Assembly: GCA_031835245.1 (NCBI GenBank)
Contig: JAVKOQ010000447.1
Span: forward strand, 1-36,826
DNA: 36,826 nt
Source: Balamuthia mandrillaris
Lineage: Eukaryota; Discosea; Longamoebia; Balamuthiidae
Direction: 5' to 3'
In this document: piece after piece, positions 1 through 11,802 of the stretch
Layout of the letters: the number at the start of each line of letters is the position of its first letter
Position numbering within the stretch: position 1 is the first letter of the stretch
Position numbers and translations under genes: made by a program
The notes under the pieces: generated by a model
Databases searched by the model: none
Told to the model about the DNA's origin: nothing
The model's input: the letters and a program-made list of their open reading frames with translations, nothing else

Positions 1-56
1 TTTTTTTGTGCATAATTATCATTTTTTTTAAAATCACACACACAACTACCGCCACC

Positions 57-3000
57 ATGAGCCTGAAAAATCGCGTCATCGGAAAGGAGATCGTTTCCAC
101 CGCGTTCGGCTTTTACACCGCCGATGAAATCCGTCGGCTCAGCGTGAAGAAGATCACCGAACCTGTCTCCCTCGACGTGCTCGGCAACGCCGTCGAGAAC
201 GGCCTCTACGATCCCGTTCTCGGTCCGCTCGACAAATTCGGCAGGTATTTTTTTGTTTGCTTTTTTTTTCGCTCGCTCATCGCCCTCTTCTATCGCTCTC
301 TTTTGCTCTTGATTTTTTTTCTGCAAAGTGATGAGAAACATGCTCCCTCTTCTGAAGCCATCTGTTGCTTTTGAAGATACTCAGCAAACCGGAATCACTA
401 TTTTACTTCTGAATCTTGCAGATTTATTTTTCTTTCTCTCTCTCTCTCTCTCTCTCTTCTGTTTTTATACTTTTTACACGCGTTGCTCATCCGATTCGGT
501 GTCTTTATCGTTGTGTAGTTGTGTGACATGCGGCCTCTCGGAGAGAGACTGTCCCGGCCATATGGGCCACATAGAGCTGGCAGTGCCGGTCTACAACCCC
601 ATTCTCTTTAGCGTGCTCCTGCGTCTCCTCCGCTCCAAATGCTTCCACTGCCACCACTTTCGCGTGCATACCCAAAAGCTGCTGCAGCTGAGCAAGTTTT
701 TGACGCTGCTGGACGCGGGGCGCGTGGAAGAGGCCCTCTCCTTGCGCCCTCTCAGCGCCCATGTGGCGTGGTGCCGTTTTGAGCTGGAGCGGCTGCGCCG
801 CAAGGAGAGTAAGCCGGAGTATGCCTCCTTGCCGGAGAGCGTGAAGCTGCGGAGGGCAGAGGTTAAGGAGTACATGAGGCAAACCATTGAGGACTGCCAG
901 AGAAAAGAAGAGGAGTATAATGCGCTTTTGAAGAGCAACCAAAGTACGTTTCTCTCTCTCCATCTCTTGTATTTTTCTTCATTTTTTGGTTTTTTATTCG
1001 TTTATGTTCGTGCTGGAGGTGATAAAGTAGAAACAATATGATGACCAAAAAATTCAACTTACCCACATTACCTGAACAAACTTTATTGATGAGTTTGATT
1101 TCTGTTCTTCTGAATCTTTCTTTGTCATCACCTCTTCTTTGCTCTCTCTCTCTCTCGTGCTTGTGTTCTGTTCAATGTTTGACCTATTTTTTTGTTATGT
1201 TCGTTGAAAACAGTCATCACAACACATCTCTTTGAAGAGAAGGTTATGTTCACACAACAGCTACGCACACAAGCGATTGACGCTTTTATGCTAAAAGCGC
1301 CTCCTAGGTCCTGCGAAAACTGTGAAAAGTACTTTCTTCTTTCTTTATTTTTGAATATAATTGCTAACGCAAGTATCCAACAACACAATCTATAGGCGGA
1401 GTCCAGCATTACGCTCAGAGACAAAAGTGAAAATCTTCAAACAACCCCTTTCCCAAAGTTCCAAGCGGATCAACCGGCTTAAGACTGGAGGCAAAGCCAA
1501 GGAGATCATGCCCAACATCATGGAGAAAGGAGGACCCAGCAACAACAAGTCCTCCACAGCTGATTCGGACAGCGAAGACGACGATGACGAGGATAGCGAC
1601 ACAGAAGAACCCACAAAGCCAACCACGGAGGAGTATGATGACGCTGAGGCAGCCGTTCTGTCTTCTTTGTCGAAGAGCAACACCACCAAGGAGGAAACTG
1701 CGACAAAAGCTGCTGCTCCAAGCAAATCATCGGGCTACAAGTATATGCCCCCAACTGAAGTGATGTCACACATCATTAAGCTCTTTGAGAAGGAAAATCA
1801 AATCATGCGTTTGGTTTGGGGTTCCGTGAAGATGGGTGGAGGTATGTTGCAATAGCGATTCTTCCTTTTCTCAACCCTCCTTACTCTTAATACCTTTTCT
1901 TGACACTCAACGTTCTTCCCCTCCATCTATGTAAAGTGAGTGGTCTACCTCCTCACCGAGAAGCAGATCCGATGGTCTTCTTCGTGGAAGCTATTTGCGT
2001 TGCCCCCACCCGCTTTCGCCCTTTGAATCGCTTGGGAGAACAAGCGGTGGAGCATCCCCAAAACGTCCATCTGGCCAAAGCCCTCACCCTCTCTCGCGAG
2101 CTCGTAGCTTTAAGCAAAGAAGCATCAATAGAGGCCGGCGATGACAAAGGCTCCTCGGCTGGCGACGTGTTGCAAAAGCAAATTGCCAAATGGACGGAGC
2201 TGCAATACACCATCAACAACTTGATAGACAATACTCCTACGGCAAAGACCTCTGACAGTTCGCCTGGCATTAAACAGCTGTTGGAGAAGAAGCAAGGTCT
2301 ATTTAGGAAGCACATGATGGGCAAGCGTGTCAACTATGCGGCTCGTACTGTCATTTCGCCCGATCCCTTTATTGATACGAATGAAATTGGTGTAAGTCCT
2401 CTCTTTCACTATGTTTGTTTCCTTCGTAGTTGACTCGTGAATTTTTCTGACCATTCTTTCGTTCTTGTTCTATAACAGATTCCGAACTACTTTGCAAAGA
2501 AGTTGACTTATCCGGAGCCTGTAACTGAAGGGAACTACAAGTTAATGCGCCAAGCAGTTATTAACGGACCGGACAAGCATCCAGGAGCTAACGCCTATGA
2601 AGATGAATGGGGCAATCTTATAATGCTTCGCGCCGTAAGTATCTTTCTTTTTCTCTTTCTGATTTTCACTTGTCTTCTCCATCTCTCCCTCTTCCTCTCC
2701 CTCTCTCCCTCTCTCTCTCTCCCTCTCTCTCTCTCTCTCTACTCTCTGCATTCTACTTCTTTAGGCCACAAAAACTAATGAAATAAACAGGACAACAAAC
2801 AGAGCAGAATAGCAGTTAGCAACACGTTACGTACAGTCTCCAACTTGTCCTCTCGCGCAGTGCGCGCCAATGGCGGTGTTAAGAAGGTTTATCGACACAT
2901 CCGCGATGGAGATATTGTGCTCATGAACCGTCAGCCCACTCTTCACAAGCCCAGTATAATGGCGCACAAGGTCAAGATCCTCAAGACTGAAAAGACTCTT

Positions 3001-5580
3001 CGTATGCACTACGCCAACTGTAACACCTACAACGCCGATTTCGACGGAGACGAGATGAACGTCCATTTTCCTCAGAACGAGTTGGCACGAGCAGAGGCAT
3101 ACAACATTGCTCTGACGGATAATCAGTACGTGGTGCCGAGGAACGGCATGCCGCTTCGTGGTCTCATCCAAGATCACGTCGTCATGGGCGTACTCATCAC
3201 CTCCAAAGAGACTTTCTTCACCAAAGAGGAATTCCAGCAGTTCCTCTATAGCACTTGCCATCACTTTACCTCTGGCAGCGGCGCTGGGCGACACCTCTCC
3301 ACTCAGAAAGCTCTGGTTGAGGTAGTCATCGACACTGTCCCACCGGCCATTTGGAAGCCGAGAAGGCTATGGACTGGTAAGCAGATCATCACCAACTTGT
3401 TGAACGTGCTGTTGAAGGACGAGGCGCCAATCAATCTCGACAGCAAGTGTAAAACACCGGAGACGTTGTGGGGAGGGCACAGAGAAGAGGGCAAGGTAAT
3501 CATTCGGGACAATGAACTGCTTACAGGTGTTCTTGACAAGAACCAGTTTGGTGCATCCCCCTACGGGCTCGTTCATGTGAGTACTTTTGTTTTGTCTTCC
3601 TTTTTATCGTAATTGAGTTATACTCACAAACATTTGTTTCGACACAACAAAGGCATGTTACGAGCTTTATGGTATGACTAAAGCGGGACAATTGCTGAGC
3701 GCGCTCGGTCGACTGTTCACCCAGTTCCTTCAATTTACTGGTTTTACTTGTGGCATGGACGATCTTTTGTTGACTGTTAGTACTTTTACTCTTATTACCT
3801 GCCTCTGAAGAAAAATTTTTAACTTTTTCTTTGCTTATAGCCACATGCTGAGCAAGAAAGACTTAAATTGTTGTCTGTGGTGAATGACAAAGGTATAGAG
3901 GTTGCAGAGAAGTTCGTCGGCAAGGAGGCCGGTTCTGAGCGTAACTTGCCAGGTACCGACTCTTCATCACCCTCTTCTATGTTATTCTTTGCTACTCTTT
4001 TTTTTTCTTCCCCTTCTCCTCCTCCTCTCTCGTCTCTCTCTTTGGATCAAAAAGGATAGGATGATGAATGATTGGTATAAGGAGGGAGTAAATCCATCCA
4101 TGACCATAAAATACATAAAATTATAACTTTCGTTCTACTGATCCTTTTTGCCATCGTAGCACAAAGAAAAACAATCGAACATCTCTTTTGTAGACCAAAC
4201 TACTAAACTTCTTCTCTTTGGTTTGCATGAATAGACTTGAAGGCTACATTGAAGGACATCATAACTGCCAATCCTGATGAAGTAAACGGGTTGGATGGAG
4301 TCATGAAGCGAATGACCCATTCCTTCTCATCTGACATCATCAAGGCTTGCGTGCCCAATGGCCAGCTCAAACTGTTCCCCAAGAACAACCTCCAGATGAT
4401 GACCCTCACCGGAGCCAAAGGAGGCATGGTCAACGTTTCCCAGATCTCTTGCTTGCTAGGTTCATCCCTCTTTCTAGTTTGCCTTTCTCGTTTGTCTTGT
4501 TCTTCTTTCATTTGCAAAGTGATGAGAAACATGCTCCCTCTTCTGAAGCCATTTGCTGCTTTTGAAGATACTCAGCAAACCGGAATCACTATTTTACTTC
4601 TGAATCTTGCAAATTTCTTTTTCGCTTTCTTTCTCCTTTTTATTTGTCTTCGTTTTTTAGTTGTGTTTACTAATATTTTGCTCTTGTCTATTGTTTCTTC
4701 TTCTTCTTTCGTTTAACAGGTCAACAAGAATTAGAAGGCAAACGTTGTCCGGCCATGGCAAGCGGTAAAACTTTACCGGCCTTTGACGCCTACGACCCTA
4801 CTTCCAGAGCAGGAGGCTACATCAAAGATCGCTTCTTGACGGGCATCCGACCACAGGAATACTTTTTCCATTGCATGGCCGGAAGGGAGGGTCTTATCGA
4901 TACGGCCGTAAAGACTAGTCGTTCTGGTTACCTACAACGTTGTCTCATCAAGCATCTCGAGAACTTGCGCGTGCACTACGATGGAACCGTTCGAGATTGT
5001 GATAATTCAGTTGTTCAGGTACTTCTTTTTGTTTTGTTTTTGGTGTTTGATGAAAACAACTGGGCAATTCAATGATGACCAAATGAACTTACCCACATTA
5101 CCTGAGTTCTATTGATGAAATATTTCATTTTGATTTCTGTTCTTCTGAGCCCTTTCAATTACCCGCTTTTCTTTTTTTTCTTCCTCTCTTATTTCTTGCG
5201 TTTAACCTAATCTTTTTTATCGCAGTTTCGCTATGGTGAAGATTCGATCGATGTTTGTAAGACGGCTTTCTTGGATAAGAAGCAGTTTGGCTTTCTCTCC
5301 ATCAACACGAGAGCATTGGGCAGCCGTCACTATTTGCCCACCGCTAAACAGGTCCTTGATTCCAAGCCCGTCAGAAAGTATCTTCGAAAACGGGCCAAGG
5401 ATCCTGAACTCAATAAGCAAGAAACTGTAAGCTCTTTCTTTTGTTTTTCAAATCTATTTATTTTGTTTTCTTACTTTTTTTTCTGTAGCTTCAATCTAGA
5501 TTCATCACTGAAGGATATCTTGGTGTTACTTCGGAGCGATTCCTTGAAGATTTGGAAGACGTATGTCATCTTCCCTTTCT

Positions 5581-5630
<50 letters not shown>

Positions 5631-8047
5631 TTATTCTATTCTCTCATTATGTGTTCATTCTTTATACACAAACAGTACATCAAAAAGAATCCAGATCGCA
5701 CTTTGAGAGAGAAAGACGAACCTCCGAGCAAGCCTTTTGCCACCTACAAACCCAGTCAACGCGCTTTCCGCGACTTGATGCAGTTCTATTTCAGCCGCTG
5801 CCAAGTGGACGCCGGAGAGGCAGTCGGTCTGCTTGCCGCTCAGTCCATCGGAGAACCCTCTACGCAGATGACGCTGAACACCTTCCATTTGGCTGGCAGA
5901 GGAGAGGCCAACGTGACCCTTGGTATTCCTCGTTTGAAGGAAATCCTGATGACAGCTTCTAAAGATATCAAGACGCCTTCTATGACTTTGCCGTTACCGA
6001 AAGGCAGTTCTGAAACGGGTTCGTTTTTGTTTGTTGTTTTGATTTGTATGTTATTTACTAACATTTTAAATGGATAGATGCAAAGATGCTTGCAGACAAG
6101 TTATACAGACTTCCTTTGGCGGAACTGGTGGACCAGCTGACTGTCACAGAGTCAGTTCGGTCGGAGGTGTCTCGCTCACGTATCTATAAGATTCACTTCC
6201 AGATGAAGCCGCAGAAGAAATGGGGCACCGACGTAAACAGAATATCTTTCTGGCGTCTCGCCGAAATTTTGGAGGTAACCTTTCTTTTTATTCTGTTGTC
6301 TTTTCGTTTGTTTTGTTTGTCCTCTGCGTTGGCGGCGGGATAGTTATTATGATGACTAAAAACTCAACTTACCCACATTACCTGAATGTCATTGATGAGT
6401 TTGATTTTTTGATTTCTGTTCTTCTGAAACTATTCCTTGCCAATTCAATACCTCTCTCTCTCTTTCTCTTCTTTATTTTGAGTCTAACTTTACTCTCTCG
6501 TTGAATCTAGGAACGCTTTATTCCTCAAGTTATTTCCACCGTTCGAGCTAAGCTCAAAATGAAAAAGAACAAGGAGTGTATGTACTCCCTTCTCTTTCCT
6601 TCTTTTCTTTCTTTCTTTCTAATATCTAAACTTATTTATCCATTCCTCACATTATACAGTGGGAGTTCCATCAGGACCAGAACGACCCGCCTTTGACGAA
6701 TCAGCCGTTGCCGACGACGATGATGTGGACACCACTCGAGCGGCCGCCAACGACGAAGACAATGACGCCGTCTCCTCCAAGCTGCGAGAGAGAAAACGAG
6801 CCATAGTGGGCTACGACGATGCCGAAGAGGACGAAGCCGCCTCCATTCGTCGTCAAGAGCGAGAACAACGAGAACGTTTGAAGAAAGGCGATGACGACGA
6901 AGAGGCAGAGGACGAAGAGGCAGAAGCCAAAAAACAAGCCTCTTCCTCTGCGTTGAACGCTTTCATGAAGCAATCACAAACCGCATCGAGAACCAAGTCG
7001 AGAAGATCTGCGGCTTCGAGTTCGGGCTTGAAGCGCTCTCAAGGAGGAGGTCTTCGCGTGAAGAGACTTTTGGGCAGCGATGAGATGTTGATGGACTACA
7101 ACTTTGATGAGACCAAAGTGACTTTTGACCTCGACATCAAAGTGAGGGCAGATGACAAGAAGCTGCTCATGATTGCCATCATGGAGGAGCTCAGCAACAA
7201 GTTTGTCATTCACGATGTGCCTGGCATTAAACGATGCTTTGTCAACAAACCGGAAGACCCACCTATTCCTTACCCTGGGGCTGTTACTCCTGACGTAAGT
7301 TTCTCCGTTCTCTTTGCTCTTTTCTCTCTTCGCTTTTTCTAATATCAAAACAAACACAAAAAGTGGGTACTGTTAACAGAGGGTGTAAACTTCAAGTCGA
7401 TTTGGGAGTACCAAGACAGCATCATCACCAAGGACATCTACTGCAATGACATCTACGCCATCCTTCATACCTATGGCGTGGAGGCCGCTCGTCGCGCCAT
7501 CTGCCTGGAAGTGGCCGGCGTGTTCGCCGTCTACGGCATCTCCGTGGATCCTCGTCACCTCACCCTGATTGCCGATTACATGACCTTTGAGGGTCGCTTC
7601 AAGCCCTTCAGCCGCGTCGGCATCTCCTCCTCCACTTCGCCGCTGCAAAAGATGAGCTTCGAGACGACGATGAACTTTTTGAGCCACGCGGCCATGTTTG
7701 GCGACCACGACGACCTCAGCTCTCCCTCGGCCAGCATCGTGCTGGGCGAGGTGCCCAAATGCGGGACGGGATGCTTTGGGCTGATGCAGCCGTTGGACGT
7801 GAACGCCATGACGGAGTGCGAGACGCAGTTGCCGGCCTTGGAGAGAAAGAAGGAGAGGGAAGGGGATGGGGCGGAGAAGATGGTCTTGGGGGATGACGTG
7901 ACGGAGAGCTGGAGGGGTGGAGAGAAGGAGAAGCCGGTGCGGATCCAGAAGAAAGAAACCGAGTTGATGGATGTGGAGGGAGAGCCCCTGGAGAAAAAGA
8001 AGAAAACGACAACCAAGAAGAAGAAGAAACAAAAGTCTGCCAGTTAA
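57..8047 (+). CDS. POLR1A: RNA polymerase I largest subunit (RPA1/A190/RPA194)
   Basis: Catalytic subunit of nucleolar RNA polymerase I, which transcribes pre-rRNA. Exons: 57-244, 519-943, 1214-1328, 1396-1841, 1937-2391, 2479-2634, 2791-3576, 3653-3775, 3841-3952, 4235-4459, 4720-5018, 5226-5426, 5489-5560, 5676-6018, 6078-6274, 6511-6577, 6660-7294, 7364-8047. They sum to 5,529 nt, or 1,842 aa (yeast about 1,660, human about 1,720). The start ATG has a strong GCCACC context. Visible landmarks: N-terminal zinc site CVTCGL...CPGHMGH (about 64-80), [15 protein letters not shown], the Mg-binding [10 protein letters not shown] loop (about 675), GQQELEGKR...SGKTLPAF, the bridge-helix region [38 protein letters not shown], and the Pol I-type end [11 protein letters not shown]. 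Lineage-specific insertions are an acidic stretch (about 280-320), an acidic jaw insertion (about 1415-1500) and a lysine-rich tail. Six introns host snoRNA-like elements. Pol I rather than Pol II or III is inferred from these motifs and the lack of a CTD heptad tail. Confidence 0.97.
320..422 (+). ncRNA. C/D box snoRNA, family 1 copy A (intron 1 of Pol I gene)
   Basis: The element lies wholly inside an intron, on the sense strand. Box C GTGATGA (328-334), D' CTGA (352-355), C' TGAAGAT (372-378) and D CTGA (409-412) are in the canonical order. The flanks TCTGCAA (320-326) and TTGCAGA (416-422) pair perfectly as a 7-bp terminal stem. The guide upstream of D' (342-351, GCTCCCTCTT) is complementary to the universal 18S segment GAGAGGGAGC (nine Watson-Crick pairs plus one U-G). 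The +5 rule places methylation on the fifth base of that segment, the G I recall as human 18S Gm436 (SNORD100). A second antisense stretch, CCGGAATC (389-396), pairs with the 18S bases immediately upstream. Expression is inferred, presumably by debranching and trimming of the spliced intron. Confidence 0.87.
1029..1121 (+). ncRNA. C/D box snoRNA, family 2 copy 1 (intron 2 of Pol I gene)
   Basis: Intronic sense-strand element with box C ATGATGA (1038-1044), D' CTGA (1072-1075), C' TGATGA (1087-1092) and D CTGA (1110-1113). The terminal stem is AGAAA (1029-1033) with TTTCT (1117-1121). The guide upstream of D (1097-1109, GATTTCTGTTCTT) is complementary to large-subunit rRNA GAGAACAGAAATC: twelve Watson-Crick pairs plus one U-G. 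The +5 rule points to the second A of the AA in GAGAAC. The D' guide, ending CCCACATTAC, is identical in all three family members, but I could not assign its target. Near-identical copies are in introns 11 and 15 of the same gene. Confidence 0.85.
4048..4150 (+). ncRNA. C/D box snoRNA, snR54/U59-like (intron 9 of Pol I gene)
   Basis: Box C ATGATGA (4061-4067) and box D CTGA (4138-4141) are enclosed by a perfect 9-bp terminal stem, CAAAAAGGA (4048-4056) with TCCTTTTTG (4142-4150). The guide before D (4124-4136, TAACTTTCGTTCT) is a 13-nt perfect complement of the universal 18S sequence AGAACGAAAGTTA. The +5 position is the second A of AAGAAC, the residue I recall as yeast 18S Am974/human Am1031, guided by snR54 and SNORD59. 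Internal C'/D' boxes are not clear. Target numbering is from memory; the complementarity is seen directly against the conserved rRNA sequence. Confidence 0.87.
4511..4614 (+). ncRNA. C/D box snoRNA, family 1 copy B (intron 10 of Pol I gene)
   Basis: Almost identical to the intron 1 element: box C GTGATGA (4520-4526), the same D' guide GCTCCCTCTT, the same CCGGAATC stretch, and box D CTGA (4600-4603). The terminal stem is ATTTGCAA (4511-4518) with TTGCAAAT (4607-4614). The outer stem bases differ from copy A on both sides yet still pair, which is a compensatory change supporting a functional RNA. Predicted target is the same 18S guanosine. Confidence 0.87.
5062..5152 (+). ncRNA. C/D box snoRNA, family 2 copy 2 (intron 11 of Pol I gene)
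   Basis: Box C ATGATGA (5072-5078), D' CTGA (5102-5105), C' TGATGA (5113-5118), D CTGA (5145-5148). The terminal stem is GGGC (5062-5065) with GCCC (5149-5152), unrelated in sequence to the stems of the other two copies. Both guides match copy 1 exactly (CCCACATTAC before D', GATTTCTGTTCTT before D), while the spacer between D' and C' has diverged. This is the pattern expected under selection on the guides. Confidence 0.84.
6337..6436 (+). ncRNA. C/D box snoRNA, family 2 copy 3 (intron 15 of Pol I gene)
   Basis: Box C ATGATGA (6349-6355), D' CTGA (6382-6385), C' TGATGA (6393-6398), D CTGA (6424-6427). The terminal stem GGGATAGTT (6337-6345) with AACTATTCC (6428-6436) has nine pairs including one G-U, again different in sequence from the sister copies but pairing. 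The guides are identical to copies 1 and 2. The spacer before the D guide carries a few extra T residues. Confidence 0.85.
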
Positions 8048-8264
8048 ACAATATATTGTTTTTTATCATAAAATTTGTTTATTCTCTGCCGATAATTGAC
8101 ATTTTGTTGCACTTTTCAATAAACGCAAATCCAATGAATAAAAAAACATACGATTATCAAACATTGTGAATATATCAACAAAGTGATCAAACATTTCGAT
8201 AATTTTTAAGTAACCCAAAAATTTTTGAGCAAAGAAAGAAAGCAGAAAAGAAGAGGAAGAAGAG
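8048..8264. promoter_or_regulatory. Pol I gene 3' end and Mpv17-like gene promoter
   Basis: AT-rich spacer of 217 nt. AATAAA-type signals at about 8119 and 8137 would suit polyadenylation of the upstream gene. The downstream promoter must lie in the remaining bases; no TATA box or other defined motif stands out. Confidence 0.4.
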
Positions 8265-9110
8265 ATGGCGGGACCCAAAACACCGGAAGGCCAACAGAGC
8301 AGGTCCTCTTCCACGGCGGTGGTCTCCTACCAACAACAGCTGTGGCAGCTCTACCAACAAGCGCTCAACAGGAGGCCCGTGCTGACCAAAGCCCTCACCT
8401 CCGCGCTCATCAACTCCACCGGCAATCTGTTCGCCCAGAAATTGGTGGAGAGGCAGCCGCTCGACCTGAAGCGCTTGCTGAGGTTCACCGTGTTGGGCTT
8501 TGTCCTCTCCCCGTTCTCCCACTACTGGTTCTGGTTGGTGGAGCAGATCAACTGGCAGCCGTTTGGCAAATGGAAGACCCTGGCCAAAGTGGCCGTCGAT
8601 CAGCTTGTTTTCGGTCCCATCATCAACGTAAGTAAAACGATTTGGTGGACAAAAAAAAATTTAATTTGATGATTGATTATTTTGTTTTTCTTTGTAGGTT
8701 TTGTTCTACACTTTTCTGGGCGTATTGGAGGGCAAAGGCCCGAGGGCTAATGTGAGCAACACGAGGCAGAACTTGTGGCCTACCCTTCGTACCAGCTGGA
8801 AGGTATGTGCTTTCTTTCCTTTTCTTATCCTTCTTCTTCTTGTTCTTGTTCTTGTTCTTCTTCTTCTTCTTCTTTTCTTGTTCTTGTTCTTGTTCTTCTT
8901 CTTCTTTCTTCTTCTTTGTTCTTGTTCTTCTTCTTTCTTCTTCCCTCTCTAACATTGTGTTCTCTTTGTCGCAAAATGAAGGTGTGGCCCTTCGCCTCTC
9001 TGGTCAACTTTTACTTCGTGCCGCCCCACCTGCGAGTGCTGTTCAGCAACATGGTCGGCTTCTTCTGGGTCATCTGCTTGACCATCCTCAGCAAACGCAA
9101 CCAAAAGTAA
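8265..9110 (+). CDS. Mpv17/PMP22-family inner organelle membrane protein
   Basis: Member of the Mpv17/PMP22/Sym1 family, small four-helix proteins of the mitochondrial inner membrane or peroxisome. The transported substrate is unsettled even in well-studied members. Exons 8265-8627, 8698-8802 and 8982-9110 give 198 aa, a typical family length. Seen in the protein: an early YQQAL..RPVLTKALTSALI segment, then DLKRLLRFTVLGFVLSPFSH, a central PIINVLFYTFLGVLEG, and the family signature near the C-terminus (VWPFASLVNFYFVPPHLRV followed by a hydrophobic VGFFWVICLTILS helix). There is no long cleavable presequence. The start ATG is the first in frame after an A-rich leader. Mitochondrial versus peroxisomal location cannot be decided from the sequence. 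Confidence 0.92.
8827..8945 (+). repeat. TTC/TTCTTG microsatellite in Mpv17-like intron 2
   Basis: The second intron is nearly pure pyrimidine on the sense strand, alternating runs of TTC with TTCTTG. It occupies the place where neighbouring introns have (CT)n. Confidence 0.8.
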
Positions 9111-9171
9111 ACAACACCATTTACAGCATCTTTCCCCAACTTTTTCTACCACCGCCCCACAAGGCAGTTCA

Positions 9172-9220
<49 letters not shown>

Positions 9221-9342
9221 AGTTGGGAAGGAGAGAGGAGAGAAAGTGAATTTTAAAGGTAAATTATAAAGTGTTATTGCGAAGTCGAAGTGAACAAGTC
9301 TAGCTGGCAGGGAGGGTGACTTTCCACGGATGGGCAAGCCTC
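9111..9342. other. Convergent spacer with (GA)n tract
   Basis: 3' flanks of the Mpv17-like gene (+) and the Ded1 helicase gene (-) meet here. A (GA)n run lies at about 9175-9220. I see no gene. Confidence 0.6.
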
Positions 9343-11391
<2,049 letters not shown>

Positions 11392-11802
11392 TCAAACCGT
11401 ATGAACGTTTTTCTCTTTTTGTTGTTGAAAAAGAAAAAATGAAATGAAAAGAAAAATGTGAAATATATAAAAAAAAAAAAGGGGATGGGAAAAACGGGGA
11501 AAGAGAAAAGAAACGGAAAGGCACCAAAAAAGTGAAGAAAATGAGAAGAATCCGGGAAATATGTTGTCTATATTTGTCAGATCATTCACATATTTTCTTT
11601 GTATGGTAAAATTCCGAAACTCCGTGGAACTTTCGGGTATTTGTGACGAATGGCAGGTTTACGTTTTACGTTTTTTGGCTCAGGTGGGAAAAAATCGGCT
11701 TTCCTTGTGTGTTTGGTGAAATTCCCGGTTTTTCCATTTTTATAACAAGGAATGCAAAGAATGCAGAAGGAAGAAAGAAAAAGAAAGAAATGCAAAAGGG
11801 GT
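11392..11802. promoter_or_regulatory. Ded1 helicase promoter/5' UTR and EMC4 3' flank
   Basis: The 411-nt gap holds the 5' side of the helicase gene and the 3' end of EMC4, both on the minus strand. An A-rich (minus-strand T-rich) stretch at 11425-11535 precedes the helicase start. I see no other gene. Confidence 0.4.

Noticed and set aside
1055-1071. Assigning the family 2 D' guide to 28S near GTCAGGTGGGGAGTTTG
   Set aside because: Ungapped alignment leaves about five mismatches in 17, too many for a C/D guide duplex.
8641-8697. TGATGA in the first Mpv17-like intron as a box C
   Set aside because: The intron is only 70 nt, with no box D or guide space downstream.
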